Shown here in pieces: positions 26,353 to 36,237 of a stretch of 64,000 nt of DNA (position 1 is the first letter of the stretch; the number at the start of each line of letters is the position of its first letter). The DNA is from an uncultured Pirellulales bacterium (GTDB lineage: Bacteria; Planctomycetota; Planctomycetia; Pirellulales; Thermoguttaceae). The notes beneath the pieces were generated by a model. The model saw nothing but the letters and a program-made list of their open reading frames with translations, was not told the origin of the DNA and did no database searches. A program made the translations under genes and the position numbers. The DNA is taken from positions 1-64,000 of the forward strand of contig CALLPE010000006.1 of assembly GCA_938015445.1 (NCBI GenBank), read 5' to 3'.

Positions 26353-28242
26353 ATGACGAAACCACCGATTGTTGCGCCGATTGTCGTTGTGGTCGGTGTG
26401 GTGACGTTGCCCTGGGCATTTGCGCCAATGGTCTCCCAGGCAATTGGACTCGAATCAGCCCAGCAGCCTGCTGGTGCCGTCGATTACTTCTCCATCCCGA
26501 AACATCAGGAGGAAAGGATTCGTGCTGCGGCGCCCGAGTCGCCCCGCGTCAAACCCAAGCAGGCCCGACGCGTGCTGGTCTTCAGCACTCCCAACCACCT
26601 GATGGAAAAAGACCCGCACAAGGGCTACTGCATTCCGTATGGGGCGGCAGCGTTTCGGATATTGGGTGAAAAAAGCGGCGCGTATCAGCCCGTGGTAAGC
26701 AACGACTTGTCGCACTTCCTGCCACAGAACATCAAGAAGTTCGATGCCATCGTGCTGAACAACACATCGGGAGCATGGATCACACCCGCATCCGAAGATG
26801 TTGCTCGGCTGGCACCTACAGGCGGCGACCAGAAGTCGTTGGAGGAACAGCTCCGCAAGAGCCTTCTGGATTACATTTCTGGCGGTGGGGGGCTGGTGGC
26901 CATCCATTTCGCCATCGGAGCCAACCCCCATTGGCCCGAGTTTCGCCAGCTTCTGGGGGCCACCTTTACGGGACACCCCTGGGCCGAAGAGGTGGGCATA
27001 CTGGTCGAGGAACCGGAGCATCCGCTGGTGGCCGCTTTCGGCGGCAAGAACTTCCGCATCGACGACGAAATCTACGAGTTCGGCCCGCCGTACGACCGCA
27101 GCCAGTTGCGGGTACTGTTGTCGCTGGATACCGAGCGCACCAACATGGGCGTCAAGTGGATCAGCCGCACCGATAACGACTTCGCTCAAGCCTGGGTCAA
27201 ATCGTATGGTAAGGGCCGGGTGTTTTACACCGGCTTCGGCCATCGCACCGAACTGTTCTGGAACCCGATGATACTGCGCTTCTACCTCGACGCCGTGCAG
27301 TTCGCCGCCGGAGATTTGGAGGCGCCTACCGAGCCCCGAGCGGACCGTCCGGTGCGCAACTGGCCTGGCCCCACGCCGCCGGAAATCCGCGCAGCCAAAA
27401 TGAAAATACATCAAGTGCCGGAACCTTCCGCCGACGAGATCGCCAAGATCGAAACCGCCTGTCCCGACAAAGCTCCCGCCAAGCCCGCCAAACCGCGCAA
27501 AGTGCTGGTCTGGGGGCACACCTGGACTCACCTGCCCAATCCTTACGCCGAAAAGGCCTTGGAGCTGCTGGGCAAGAAGACCGGTGCCTTTACCGCCGTG
27601 ATCAGCGACGATCCGCGGCTGCTGTTGAGCAATCGGATCGGCCAGTTCGACGCGGTGGTGATGAACAACATTCACGAGCAGGAACCGTTCCTGCCAGAGG
27701 GGTTCGGCAAACTCGATCCGCAACAGCAGGCCGCTGCCCGTCAGTTCGATAAAGCCGTAAAACAAAGCATCCTGGAGTACGTGCGCGGCGGTAAAGGCTT
27801 GGTAGGCACCCACGCCGCCACCGCAGCCTTGTTCGGCTGGCCGGAATACGGCGAGATGATCGGCGGCTACTACGGCGGACACATCGCCCAGGAGGTGGTC
27901 ATCAGGGTCGAGGACCCCAATCACCCGGTCAATGCCTGCTTCGAAGGCAAACCGTTCACCATCCGCGACGAAATTTACATCTTCAAGGCCCCATACGGTC
28001 GCAAAAACGTACGCGTGTTGCTCAGTCTGGATTTGGAGCGCATGCGCGATCCGGGCAACAGGCCAGATAAAGATTATCCCATCTCTTGGGTGCGCAGCTA
28101 CGAGAAAGGCCGGGTGTTTTACACCACGCTGGGACACGAGCCAGCCACGCACTGGAACCCGCTGTTCCTGCGCCATCTGCTGGCCGGCGTGCAGTTTGCC
28201 ATCGGCGATCTGCAAGGTTCCACCGAGCCGAATCCCAAGTGA
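26353..28242 (+). CDS. Exported protein with two ThuA-like domains
   Basis: This 629-residue protein has a hydrophobic N-terminal signal (IVAPIVVVVGVVTLPWAFA). Two tandem ThuA (trehalose-utilisation, class I glutamine-amidotransferase-like) domains follow at about residues 70-310 and 385-620. Both halves carry matching motifs: VLVFSTPNHL and VLVWGHTWTHL; FDAIVLNNTSGAW and FDAVVMNNIHEQ; GGGGLVAIHFA and GGKGLVGTHAA; GHPWAEEVGILVEEPEHP and GHIAQEVVIRVEDPNHP; KGRVFYTGFGHR and KGRVFYTTLGHE. ThuA proteins are abundant in planctomycetes and are tied to sugar use. Catalytic activity is unproven. The ATG at 26353 has AGGAG upstream and yields the signal peptide; the frame opens at 26230. Confidence 0.9.
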   Translation: MTKPPIVAPIVVVVGVVTLPWAFAPMVSQAIGLESAQQPAGAVDYFSIPKHQEERIRAAAPESPRVKPKQARRVLVFSTPNHLMEKDPHKGYCIPYGAAAFRILGEKSGAYQPVVSNDLSHFLPQNIKKFDAIVLNNTSGAWITPASEDVARLAPTGGDQKSLEEQLRKSLLDYISGGGGLVAIHFAIGANPHWPEFRQLLGATFTGHPWAEEVGILVEEPEHPLVAAFGGKNFRIDDEIYEFGPPYDRSQLRVLLSLDTERTNMGVKWISRTDNDFAQAWVKSYGKGRVFYTGFGHRTELFWNPMILRFYLDAVQFAAGDLEAPTEPRADRPVRNWPGPTPPEIRAAKMKIHQVPEPSADEIAKIETACPDKAPAKPAKPRKVLVWGHTWTHLPNPYAEKALELLGKKTGAFTAVISDDPRLLLSNRIGQFDAVVMNNIHEQEPFLPEGFGKLDPQQQAAARQFDKAVKQSILEYVRGGKGLVGTHAATAALFGWPEYGEMIGGYYGGHIAQEVVIRVEDPNHPVNACFEGKPFTIRDEIYIFKAPYGRKNVRVLLSLDLERMRDPGNRPDKDYPISWVRSYEKGRVFYTTLGHEPATHWNPLFLRHLLAGVQFAIGDLQGSTEPNPK

Positions 28243-28331
28243 AGCCAGCGCAAAGTAAATAAGCGCCAGGTAAACCGAAACACAGCCTGGTGCCACGACT
28301 GGGCAGGCAAGCGACCGATACGGGTTCTACC

Positions 28332-29543
28332 CTATAGCAGCTTCCAGCGCGCCTGGCGCAGCACTGCCCGGGGGTTGCCTTTGAGTACCTCGTACCAAAT
28401 GGTTAGCAGCGAGCCGTCGGCCAGTTGGACGGTGCTGGGGTAGCCCAGGTCCCCGCCCATACCGTCGCCGGAAATCACCAGCGGGGCGGACCAAGTGGCG
28501 CCATGGTCGTAGCTGACGCGTGCTTGCACGCCGTAAGGCGGGCGGCGGTGACCGTAGCTCATCAACAGCCGGTCGTCTTTCAGCCGCAGCAGGTGCGAGG
28601 GCAGCCCCCAAACGCCGATCGAGTAGGGCACGGCCCAGGTCTTGCCGCCGTCGGTCGAATGCGTCTGGAGCGTCTCGCCGGCATTGGCCTTGTTGTGATT
28701 GCGGAGCTGCACCACCAGCCGGCCGTCGGCTGCTTCTACGCCGTGCAACTCATGGTAGTCTTGATGCCTGTCCCCGGGCCGGGTGGGGATGGCGGCCAGC
28801 CACGTCCAGCTCTGACCGTCGTCGGCCGACTGGCAAACCCCGATACGGTGATCCCCATGCCACAGCTCCTTGCCGGCGTAGAGCAACCGGCCGTCGGCCA
28901 GTTGGAACGGGCCGTGTGGGCTGTTGACCGGTACGCGGTACGGGGCAGACCAGGTGGCCCCGCCGTCGGTCGAGCGAAGCATCCACTGCCCTAACAGCGC
29001 TTTGCGCTGCTCGGCCGGCAGCCGACGATGAGCAGCCTGCCAGCGCTGGAGCCGGGCGGAATCCCAGGCGGATTTGCCCTGAGAAGCTTCCGGCTCGGCC
29101 CGGCCCAATATGGCCTCGTAGGCGAGCGACGTGAAAGTCGTGGCCAAAATTGTTCCTTTGACTGTTTCCAGCACTCCGGCGTCGCGGTCGTCGATTTCGG
29201 TATCCATTAGCACGCAGGGCCAGCCCCAGGTTTTTCCCTGGTCGTCGGAACGCATCATTTCTACCCGCCCAAACGGACAAACATGCTCTTCGCGACCGCC
29301 GGAGTAAACCAGCAATAACTGCCCGTTGCGCCGCTGCGCCACGGTAGGCCAACCGTGGTACAGATGCTGTTGATGGGAGATGGTTTTAGTTTCCAGCATT
29401 TCCAGTTTGGCCGGCGGGCGGTGTTTTTCCTCCGCGTCTTGGCCGGCCGACGCCGAATACAAGACGACTGACGGCCATCCGCAACTTGCGCTCAAAGCAA
29501 CTGCACCCTTCAGCAGCTCCCGGCGAGTCAGGCTACTGTTCAT
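28332..29543 (-). CDS. Exported sialidase-like (BNR/Asp-box) protein
   Basis: This 403-residue protein has a Tat-type leader (SLTRRELLKGAVALSASCG). A six-bladed beta-propeller of the sialidase superfamily follows, with five Asp-box motifs: SDDQGKTW, STDGGATW, SADDGQSW, STDGGKTW and SYDHGATW. A GWPTVAQRRNGQLLLVYSGGR-type first blade and a conserved ending (GDLGYPSTVQLADGSLLTIWYE) are present. Planctomycete genomes encode many such proteins and their glycan substrates are mostly unknown. GGAG lies 6 nt before the ATG. The gene lies 179 bp downstream of the next minus-strand gene and is convergent with the ThuA gene. Confidence 0.9.
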   Translation of the reverse strand: MNSSLTRRELLKGAVALSASCGWPSVVLYSASAGQDAEEKHRPPAKLEMLETKTISHQQHLYHGWPTVAQRRNGQLLLVYSGGREEHVCPFGRVEMMRSDDQGKTWGWPCVLMDTEIDDRDAGVLETVKGTILATTFTSLAYEAILGRAEPEASQGKSAWDSARLQRWQAAHRRLPAEQRKALLGQWMLRSTDGGATWSAPYRVPVNSPHGPFQLADGRLLYAGKELWHGDHRIGVCQSADDGQSWTWLAAIPTRPGDRHQDYHELHGVEAADGRLVVQLRNHNKANAGETLQTHSTDGGKTWAVPYSIGVWGLPSHLLRLKDDRLLMSYGHRRPPYGVQARVSYDHGATWSAPLVISGDGMGGDLGYPSTVQLADGSLLTIWYEVLKGNPRAVLRQARWKLL

Positions 29544-29721
29544 GGCACCGCTCCGCGATAATCTCTCACAACAGTGCTAGCGAATGATCGAGCAGGACAT
29601 TTCCGCAGAATAAACAGCGGAAGCGACCGACGCGAGATTCTATGACAGCAATATGACACCAGCCGAGAATGCAAGCCACCGGCAGGCTGAAACCGCGGGG
29701 GTACGCGACCAAGTGATGCGA

Positions 29722-31017
29722 CTACGGCTTGCCCTTTTCCTTGGCTTTGGACTTGGCTTCCTCGCTGCGGCGTTTGTTCTCCTCGATTTCCTTGTCGGTA
29801 ATCTTAGTGGCTAGCGAGGGCTTGGATTCCTTGAGTCCTTCGCCCGGCGAGGGCGGTACGATCTGCTTCAGCACGATGTCGTCGAACTCCACCACGCCGC
29901 CGCCTAAGTAAGCATACAGCATGACGCGGCCGTAGCGCGGCGTGTACTTGGTGTGTTTGGGGGTGAAGTCCTCGGTATGCACATTCCAGGTGTTCTTCTC
30001 TCCCTTGAGGTTCATCTGGGCGCGATACACCTCGCGCATCTGTTGGACCGTGGGAAGGTAAGTCCCCTTGCTGGTCCCGGCTGGCTTGCCTTGCGGACCA
30101 GCGGCATACTCCGTCTGAAGCGTATCGTAGCACTTGATGAACACCTTACAGGTCGGACCGTTGGTGCGCCACCGGCACTGGAAGCGGTACTTGGCATAGG
30201 CTTCCACCGGAAACGGCTCGCTGTAGTACATCACCCCTTCGTTGTCGCCCACGTTGGCATCGAAGGTGAAACGGATCACGTGGTTGCGCGGATTTCCCTC
30301 CTCGGTCGTCCAGCGCACCAATCTTCCCAGCGGTTCGCGGAACTGGCCGCCGACCGGCTCCCAGCCCTTGGGCACACCGCGCACAGCGGTTTCAAAATCG
30401 CCCCAAGGAATCAGGTTGGGATTCTTCTTCCAGTTTTCCTCGGCGAAGGCATCTATCGGCGGCGGCCCGGCGGGCGTTCGCTCGTACAGCGCATCGAGCA
30501 TTTCCTGCACGTACAGATGGGGAATCTCGCTGACGGAGTTGGTCCGCGCAGTCTTGTCGTAGATGACCTTTGGCTGCGGCTTGGTCGAGAAATCTACGCA
30601 TTTGATCGTCAGGTCGTACTCGTCGAACCGTGCCCCGGACGCACGCTCGACGCTTCCCCAGATGCCGATGTCCGCGCCGAAATCCTCGGTGACTATCTTC
30701 TTCATTTTTTCCAGGGGAGTATCGGCGGAGATTTTCAAGTTATTGGTGCGGCAAGTGTGGCGCACATCGTGCATGCTTTCGGGGATGATGAATCCGCGCT
30801 GGCGTTCGAGCTTTTTCCAGATAGAATCACCCACCATCTGTCCGTAGCGGCCGTCGTCGAAGCGCGACTCGAAATCGAAAGGGATGACCACTTTTCGCGT
30901 GTCTTGGGCGGCAGCCGCCGCGGCCCATAGCATCGCTCCCAGCGCCGCTGCGCAGCCAATCGCCGCCGCACTCAAAGCAGCGCGTCTCCAGAAGAGCCAT
31001 TTGTGCTTTGCGGTCAT
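29722..31017 (-). CDS. Secreted two-domain protein, CsgG/GNA1162-like N-terminal fold suspected
   Basis: This 431-residue protein has a clear signal peptide (AALSAAAIGCAAALGAMLWAAAAAAQ). The first domain (about 40-175) reads KVVIPFDFESRFDDGRYGQMVGDSIWKKL, then FGADIGIWGSVERASG; this resembles CsgG/GNA1162-type outer-membrane-associated domains, a tentative call. The second domain (about 190-395) starts NLIPWGDFETAVRGVPKGWEPVGG and looks like a carbohydrate-binding beta-sandwich. The tail is Lys/Glu-rich (EENKRRSEEAKSKAKEKGKP). It follows the large membrane protein gene by 90 bp on the same strand and is likely in the same operon. The start at 31017 has AAGGT upstream; the frame opens at 31056. 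Confidence 0.8.
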   Translation of the reverse strand: MTAKHKWLFWRRAALSAAAIGCAAALGAMLWAAAAAAQDTRKVVIPFDFESRFDDGRYGQMVGDSIWKKLERQRGFIIPESMHDVRHTCRTNNLKISADTPLEKMKKIVTEDFGADIGIWGSVERASGARFDEYDLTIKCVDFSTKPQPKVIYDKTARTNSVSEIPHLYVQEMLDALYERTPAGPPPIDAFAEENWKKNPNLIPWGDFETAVRGVPKGWEPVGGQFREPLGRLVRWTTEEGNPRNHVIRFTFDANVGDNEGVMYYSEPFPVEAYAKYRFQCRWRTNGPTCKVFIKCYDTLQTEYAAGPQGKPAGTSKGTYLPTVQQMREVYRAQMNLKGEKNTWNVHTEDFTPKHTKYTPRYGRVMLYAYLGGGVVEFDDIVLKQIVPPSPGEGLKESKPSLATKITDKEIEENKRRSEEAKSKAKEKGKP

Positions 31018-31107
31018 CGTATTGGACCTTGTACCGTTTTCGGAGCAGCGAAGCAAAACCCTCTGCGAAGCGAAAAATCTGCCGCGCCAAAGCCTGCAAA
31101 CACCGTG

Positions 31108-34100
31108 CTACCGCCCGTTGCCGCCAGTGGTTAGCCGGTCGAAGTACTGCCGGTTAAGTTCCTCCCAGCCGGGCGGCGAGGGGTCTTTCATGCTGCCGAG
31201 TATTTCTTTTTGGATGTCGGTCGGCAAGTTTACGCTGGTGTCCTGGCGCACGTGGAACTCGCCTTCCAGATACTGTTTCAGGTTGCCCAAGCCTTCCAGC
31301 AACACTTTGCGCTGTCGCAGGGCATTTTGATAGCGCCCGGCGCGTAGATCAGCTTCGACCTGGGCCATCAGGTCGATAAGGTTTTTCAGATCGGTGCGGT
31401 GATAATTGAGAATCTGCAACTGCGGGTCGATGCTTTCGGCTTTGTTGCGCAGGGCGGCCTGCTTGCCTGCTAGGCGCTCCAGCTCGCGCTGACCGGGATT
31501 GGCCGGCAGCGGCCCTTCCAGTCCCCGGTTGCCTTGTCCGCTTTCCTTCCCGCCGCCCGTGGCGCCGCCGGTGGCCTCTTTGCTGTGGTCCTGGATTTGC
31601 CCTTTGACATACGGATCGGGCGTCAATCGGCTAGGTGTTTTTCGGCCTCCTTTGCCCACGGCCTCGTCGCCGACGAACTCGCCGCTGGATTTGCCGGTGC
31701 GGCCCTCGCCCGAACGGCCCCCGATCTCGCTGGTGTTGGGAAGCCGGTTGCCGGTCACCCCCTTGGCGCTCATGTTCGAGATCGGTCCGTCGGCGGCATC
31801 CCAGCCGGCACCTTTGTCCAGCGAATCGGCGGCGCTGCTGGAGATGTCTTCCATTTCGTCGAACAGGTCTTCTTCCTCTTCCATCAGCTCGCCGATCATG
31901 TCCTCCAGTTCACCAGGTAGCTCGGCCATGGGGGCCTCCTTGTCCTGGTCGGTGAGCGACTCTTCCTGGCTCCAGCGTTCGCGGTCGGGGGTGTCGGGCA
32001 GCCACTTCTCCAGGTTGGTCACCAGTTCCTCGGCCCGCTCGTATCCAAGCTGCTCCAAGGGTACGGCAATGTCCAGCGATTTCTTCAGCAGCGCGTCGGC
32101 CGCCATCTTCAGCTCCACCTGTACTTCGACCAGCTCCTTGAGCAACGAGGGATTGGCGAAGTCCTGCTCGGGCAGCTTGCTCAGATCGGTGTGCAGCTCG
32201 TTCATGAACTTGGCCCATTCGTCCTCCACGGCGGCCATCTCGCGCAGGAGCTGCTCTTCTTTTTCGGTGAAATCCTCCACCGGCATTTTGGCCAGGTTTT
32301 CCGAAGCCTCGATGATCTTCTTCTGCTGTTTGAGGAACTCCTCGAGTTTGTCGCGGGCCTCTTCGAACTTTTTCTTGGTGTCGTCGGGCAGGTCTGCGCC
32401 GCTGCGCTGCCGCAGTTCGGCCAGTGCTTCGGCTTCCGCTTGGCTAGCGACCATCAGCAATTTGCGCAGGGCTTCGATGATTTTGTCTTGCGTGGCCGAC
32501 AGCTCGGCGACCGGGGCGGTAAAGTCCTCTGCGGTCTCGGCCCGAAGCATCGCGTCGCACTGCTCAACGGCGGCGATCATCTCGCCCAGTGCAAGCTTGC
32601 TCAGCACGCGCTTGATAGCCGCTCGCTCTTCCAATTCGGTTTCAGTAATCGAATCGGCCAAACTTTGTGTGGCTTTTTGCAGTACTATTTGCTCTTCGCG
32701 CACTTTAGCTGCCAGGGTCTTGCGCTGCGGCAGTTCGGTTTGCGGCAGGACGATGCGTTGGGTGGTCGCCCGGGCGCGAAGCTGCTGGTCGAGCAGTTTC
32801 CAAATCGCCGCGCGCAGCGACTCGATTTGCTCGACTATGGCCTGAGCTTTAGCTTCCGGGTCGACCAAGCGGATCACCCGCCACGAGCTGGTGGCCTGTT
32901 GCGGCTGGAGGTTCTCGCCCCAATCGGTCACCCGGCGGCGGTCCCATGCCACGGCGCGGAGAGAGACCATCTGGCCCGGCTTGAATCGTTCGGGCGTCAG
33001 CTCCAACCGATAATGCCGCACAGCCACGGTGCTGTTGCTTTGCAGATCGGTCCATTCCTGAAGCGGGACGACCGCCGCTGACGAGCGAGCGGCCTGCTCG
33101 CCTGCCGCGTCGTCCGGCTGGCCGCTGGCGGCGTCTTCCACTTTCATTTCCAGGCGCAGGCGGCCTAATCCTTGCTTGTCGGCTGCGCGGATAGTAACCG
33201 CCACATTGCCGCCCAAGGCCGCCGACATCTCGGCCGACGGCTGGACAAGCTCCACAGTGGGCGGATCGTCGGGAAGCACGCGGATGCGGTTAATGCGCGG
33301 ATCGTCGGTGCGGTGCCCACCTTCCGTGGTCAGATGGATCGTGAATGTCCCATCCCGCAACAGAGGGATTTTGCGCACCAGCAAGGCCGTGCCGCCCCGA
33401 TCCACGTAGCCGTCGAGCCGTTGCTTGCCCAGCATCACGTAACCGGACGCCACCGGCACAGACGTCCGCACGGCAAGGTCCGCTTCGGAGTATTGGGGCG
33501 CCTCCAGGTCGGCGTGCTTTTGGGCGAAGGTCTCGGGACTGCGGCCCAAGTATTCCGGGTAGCGGTACGTGACCTCCACCTCCTGAATGGTCGGCCTCTG
33601 GCGGACGGTGACCTTGTATTTGGGAGTCTGCGAATCGCCCACCTCCAGCCGATACTCCAGCGGTTTGAGCACTGTGGGAATGGTGAAGCTGTAGCGCTGG
33701 AAGTTTTCGTCGGCTTGCATGGGCAGTTGCGACTGGCCCTCGCCTTCAGGGGTCACAAATAGCGTAGCCTGGTATGCCACGGCGCTGTCGTTGCGGATGC
33801 GGACCGATATCTCCAGCGAGCTGCCTACCAGCACCTCGCAGTCCTTCGGCTGCACGTCCAGTATCTCCACCGAGCCGACCACGGGAACGAACTCCCAGGG
33901 ACGCAACAGCCGGGAGGCCGCCGACGACCAGGAGGGCACCAGCGCGTGCAAGAGCATGGCCAAGACTACCAGCACCGTTAGCGCGCCGACCGCCTCGCCC
34001 AAGTCGCGCGGTGTCTGCATGCAGTGGATGAACCGCTGCCAACGCGACTGCCGGTATGCGGCTTCCTCGAACCGCAAGCGGCTCACCTGCTGGGCAGCTT

Positions 34101-34479
34101 GGCGAACGGCGGCCTCGCAAAATGCCCGATGTTGGTTCTTGCAGTCCGCAGCCAGTTGCAAAAGATTGATCAGATTGCTATTCAGTTCCGGGAACTCGGC
34201 CTCCACGCGTCGGGCTGCGCCCTCCAAGCTGCGCTGGTTGCGGAGCAGGCGACGGGCCACCAGCACTACCAGCCACCCGCTCAGTGCCAGCCAGGCCAGC
34301 GCCAGTACAGCCAGCACCGGCTGCGAAAAACGCAGCAAGGCGTCCAGCAACACCAGCAGCATCAGCGTGCCAAAGGATATGCATACCGCCAACACGCTGG
34401 TCGACAACAGCGTGAAAATCCACCACTTTTGCCTTGCGGCGTCGAGCCGACGGATTACCGGTTCAGCAGCGGGAGACAT
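31108..34479 (-). CDS. Large membrane protein, DUF4175-like
   Basis: This 1123-residue protein has two N-terminal membrane helices (FTLLSTSVLAVCISFGTLMLLVLLDALL and VLAVLALAWLALSGWLVVLV) and a third near residue 165-185 (ALTVLVVLAMLLHALV). An extracytoplasmic beta-rich region follows (about 200-510, including VEILDVQPKDCEV and TIQEVEVTYRYPEYLG). Long coiled-coil stretches rich in Glu/Leu/Lys and a Gly-rich low-complexity segment near the C-terminus complete it. The layout is that of planctomycete DUF4175-like proteins, whose genes often sit with DUF4159 genes, as here (153 bp upstream). Precise role unknown. AGGAGG precedes the ATG. Confidence 0.83.
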   Translation of the reverse strand: MSPAAEPVIRRLDAARQKWWIFTLLSTSVLAVCISFGTLMLLVLLDALLRFSQPVLAVLALAWLALSGWLVVLVARRLLRNQRSLEGAARRVEAEFPELNSNLINLLQLAADCKNQHRAFCEAAVRQAAQQVSRLRFEEAAYRQSRWQRFIHCMQTPRDLGEAVGALTVLVVLAMLLHALVPSWSSAASRLLRPWEFVPVVGSVEILDVQPKDCEVLVGSSLEISVRIRNDSAVAYQATLFVTPEGEGQSQLPMQADENFQRYSFTIPTVLKPLEYRLEVGDSQTPKYKVTVRQRPTIQEVEVTYRYPEYLGRSPETFAQKHADLEAPQYSEADLAVRTSVPVASGYVMLGKQRLDGYVDRGGTALLVRKIPLLRDGTFTIHLTTEGGHRTDDPRINRIRVLPDDPPTVELVQPSAEMSAALGGNVAVTIRAADKQGLGRLRLEMKVEDAASGQPDDAAGEQAARSSAAVVPLQEWTDLQSNSTVAVRHYRLELTPERFKPGQMVSLRAVAWDRRRVTDWGENLQPQQATSSWRVIRLVDPEAKAQAIVEQIESLRAAIWKLLDQQLRARATTQRIVLPQTELPQRKTLAAKVREEQIVLQKATQSLADSITETELEERAAIKRVLSKLALGEMIAAVEQCDAMLRAETAEDFTAPVAELSATQDKIIEALRKLLMVASQAEAEALAELRQRSGADLPDDTKKKFEEARDKLEEFLKQQKKIIEASENLAKMPVEDFTEKEEQLLREMAAVEDEWAKFMNELHTDLSKLPEQDFANPSLLKELVEVQVELKMAADALLKKSLDIAVPLEQLGYERAEELVTNLEKWLPDTPDRERWSQEESLTDQDKEAPMAELPGELEDMIGELMEEEEDLFDEMEDISSSAADSLDKGAGWDAADGPISNMSAKGVTGNRLPNTSEIGGRSGEGRTGKSSGEFVGDEAVGKGGRKTPSRLTPDPYVKGQIQDHSKEATGGATGGGKESGQGNRGLEGPLPANPGQRELERLAGKQAALRNKAESIDPQLQILNYHRTDLKNLIDLMAQVEADLRAGRYQNALRQRKVLLEGLGNLKQYLEGEFHVRQDTSVNLPTDIQKEILGSMKDPSPPGWEELNRQYFDRLTTGGNGR

Positions 34480-34603
34480 AGTCGCCTCCTAGCCGTGCAG
34501 AGGTTGTTCGAACTGCTAAGTTTGAGCTGCTAAGCGCCATTCGCTGCGGGCGCGGGCCCGCATTCCAGCTTGCCACAAGCTAGCAGCCCTATCGACGGCA
34601 GCT

Positions 34604-34656
34604 CAGCACGTGACCGCACATACACGGCTACATCAGTGCGTGACCGCATATACGAT
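34604..34656. repeat. 30-bp period duplication of a gene's 3' end
   Basis: The word at 34634-34656, which covers the last codons and stop of the DUF4159 gene, recurs in divergent form at 34604-34626 just downstream of the stop codon. Both contain CGTGACCGCA.ATAC. The spacing is 30 bp. Confidence 0.75.
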
Positions 34657-36237
34657 CACGTTGGTTCCGATCTGAAGGGCCGACTCGTCCTTCAGTCCGT
34701 AGCTGTAAGCGTGCGGGAATTGCTCCCAGCCGTTACCCAGGTCGAACTTGCTGTAGATGACCGCCAGCTTGCCGTCCAGCGAAATGCCCTCCAGCTCCGG
34801 AGCGTCGATCGGGCCGATGTCCTCCCGTACCCGCGGCGTGTACTCCACAGTCTTGATGTCGTAGTGGCAGTGGTACAGCGGATGGTCCAGCGGCAGCCGC
34901 TCCAACTTGTGGTTGGGCAATACCTTGGCAATTTCGCGCCGGAAGGCCAGATCGAACGCCATCCGCCCGCAGCAGGCATCGGCCAGCAATATGCCGCCGG
35001 CCTTAAGATACTTTTGCAGCGCGGCAGCTTCCTCGGCGGTCCATTGGAACTCGCGGTGCCCGGTCATGTACAACAGCGGATAAGTGGCGGCGCGCGGGTC
35101 CTTCAGCTCCACGTCTTCCCGTTTGAACTTCACTTCCAAGGTGGAGTTGTCGCGGGCGAACTTGAGCAAATTGTGTACTGCCGATGGATCGGGATTCCAA
35201 TCGCCCCCGTGCTTCACTTGGGCGAAGACGAAGTCGTCGCGGGTCGGGGCGGTCGCCTCGTGATACACCTTGGTGGTGGCCAGGAAGCGTCCGAGTTGGA
35301 ATGTGCCCAAGATGTAAGTGATGATGTTGGCGCCCAAGTAGCGGGCGTCCTCGATCTGCGCGCGGGTGCCACGAGGGTGCTCGTGGCCATCCCAGCCGCA
35401 GGTCAAATCCCACGGCGAAAAGATCACCGCCGTGCGGCAACCGATGTCGATCCCCTCGATGTTCGGCGGCTCGCTGAACGTGCTGCCGTCTTCACGCTTG
35501 TAAGTCACATTGCCCAGCTTGTAGTATGACGAGAACAACGGGTCTTCCGGAAGCAGCTTGCGCAGCGGGCGGCCGGGCAAGATCAGCTCCATTTCCCGGC
35601 GGAACGCTTCAGCAAACGCCGGCCAGCCGCAACAGGCATCGCCGATGATCGTACCACCGTCGAGCACGTAGCGAGCCAGATTCTGGCGGACTTCGTCGCT
35701 CAGCTCGAACTTGTTGTGTCCGGCGAACAACAATGCGGGCAGTTCGCGCGGATCGTACGAGAACTGCGCGAAATCGGCCTCGATGCACGTGTAGCGGATG
35801 CCCAGTTTTTCCGCCGTCCAATCCAACAGCGTGTAAACGTCGGCCGGATCGGTCATCCAGTCGCGATACTGTACGCGCTTGCCGTCTTTGGTGTGCCACC
35901 GGATTGGCCCCATGGCCATCTTTCCGACCAGCGCCGGCGGGCTGGGTGGCTTTTTCTTCTCGGTGCGGCGCAACGGCGTGACCGGAAGCGGCAACGGCGG
36001 GAACGATTCGCCGCCGGTACGATGTTGCGGCGCTGCTTTTGGTGGCGGGCCGCAATCGACCGGCCCTGCCTCTTCCCCGGCCCAAGCCAGGAACGAAAGT
36101 CCGCTCTCGCTGGCCAGTTGGCCGATCACCCCGCTGCCGACGCCACCTGCGCCCCCAGCGGCCGCCGTAATACCTATACGCTGAATAAACCCACGACGCG
36201 AAAACCCGCCCTTGCCCATCGCTTCAGGCGCACTCAT
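34633..36237 (-). CDS. Tat-exported DUF4159 protein with duplicated domain
   Basis: This 534-residue protein has a twin-arginine leader (FSRRGFIQRIGITAAAGGAGG). Two similar domains follow at about residues 115-300 and 335-534. Shared pieces are ELPALLFAGHNKFELS and TYPLLYMTGHREFQWT; LARYVLDGGTIIGDACCGWPAFAEAFRREM and LQKYLKAGGILLADACCGRMAFDLAFRREI; LPEDPLFSSYY and LPLDHPLYHCHY; and TAVIFSPWDLTCGWD against LAVIYSKFDLGNGWE. This is the DUF4159 family, function unknown. The duplicated DACCG cysteine pairs are striking. It has a perfect GGAGGTGA ribosome site and is the first gene of a likely three-gene operon with the DUF4175-like and CsgG-like genes. Confidence 0.9.
   Translation of the reverse strand: MSAPEAMGKGGFSRRGFIQRIGITAAAGGAGGVGSGVIGQLASESGLSFLAWAGEEAGPVDCGPPPKAAPQHRTGGESFPPLPLPVTPLRRTEKKKPPSPPALVGKMAMGPIRWHTKDGKRVQYRDWMTDPADVYTLLDWTAEKLGIRYTCIEADFAQFSYDPRELPALLFAGHNKFELSDEVRQNLARYVLDGGTIIGDACCGWPAFAEAFRREMELILPGRPLRKLLPEDPLFSSYYKLGNVTYKREDGSTFSEPPNIEGIDIGCRTAVIFSPWDLTCGWDGHEHPRGTRAQIEDARYLGANIITYILGTFQLGRFLATTKVYHEATAPTRDDFVFAQVKHGGDWNPDPSAVHNLLKFARDNSTLEVKFKREDVELKDPRAATYPLLYMTGHREFQWTAEEAAALQKYLKAGGILLADACCGRMAFDLAFRREIAKVLPNHKLERLPLDHPLYHCHYDIKTVEYTPRVREDIGPIDAPELEGISLDGKLAVIYSKFDLGNGWEQFPHAYSYGLKDESALQIGTNVIVYAVTH

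Noticed and set aside
26455-28296. 613-codon minus-strand open frame opposite the ThuA gene
   Set aside because: Shadow of the ThuA coding strand; no family features and no ribosome site.
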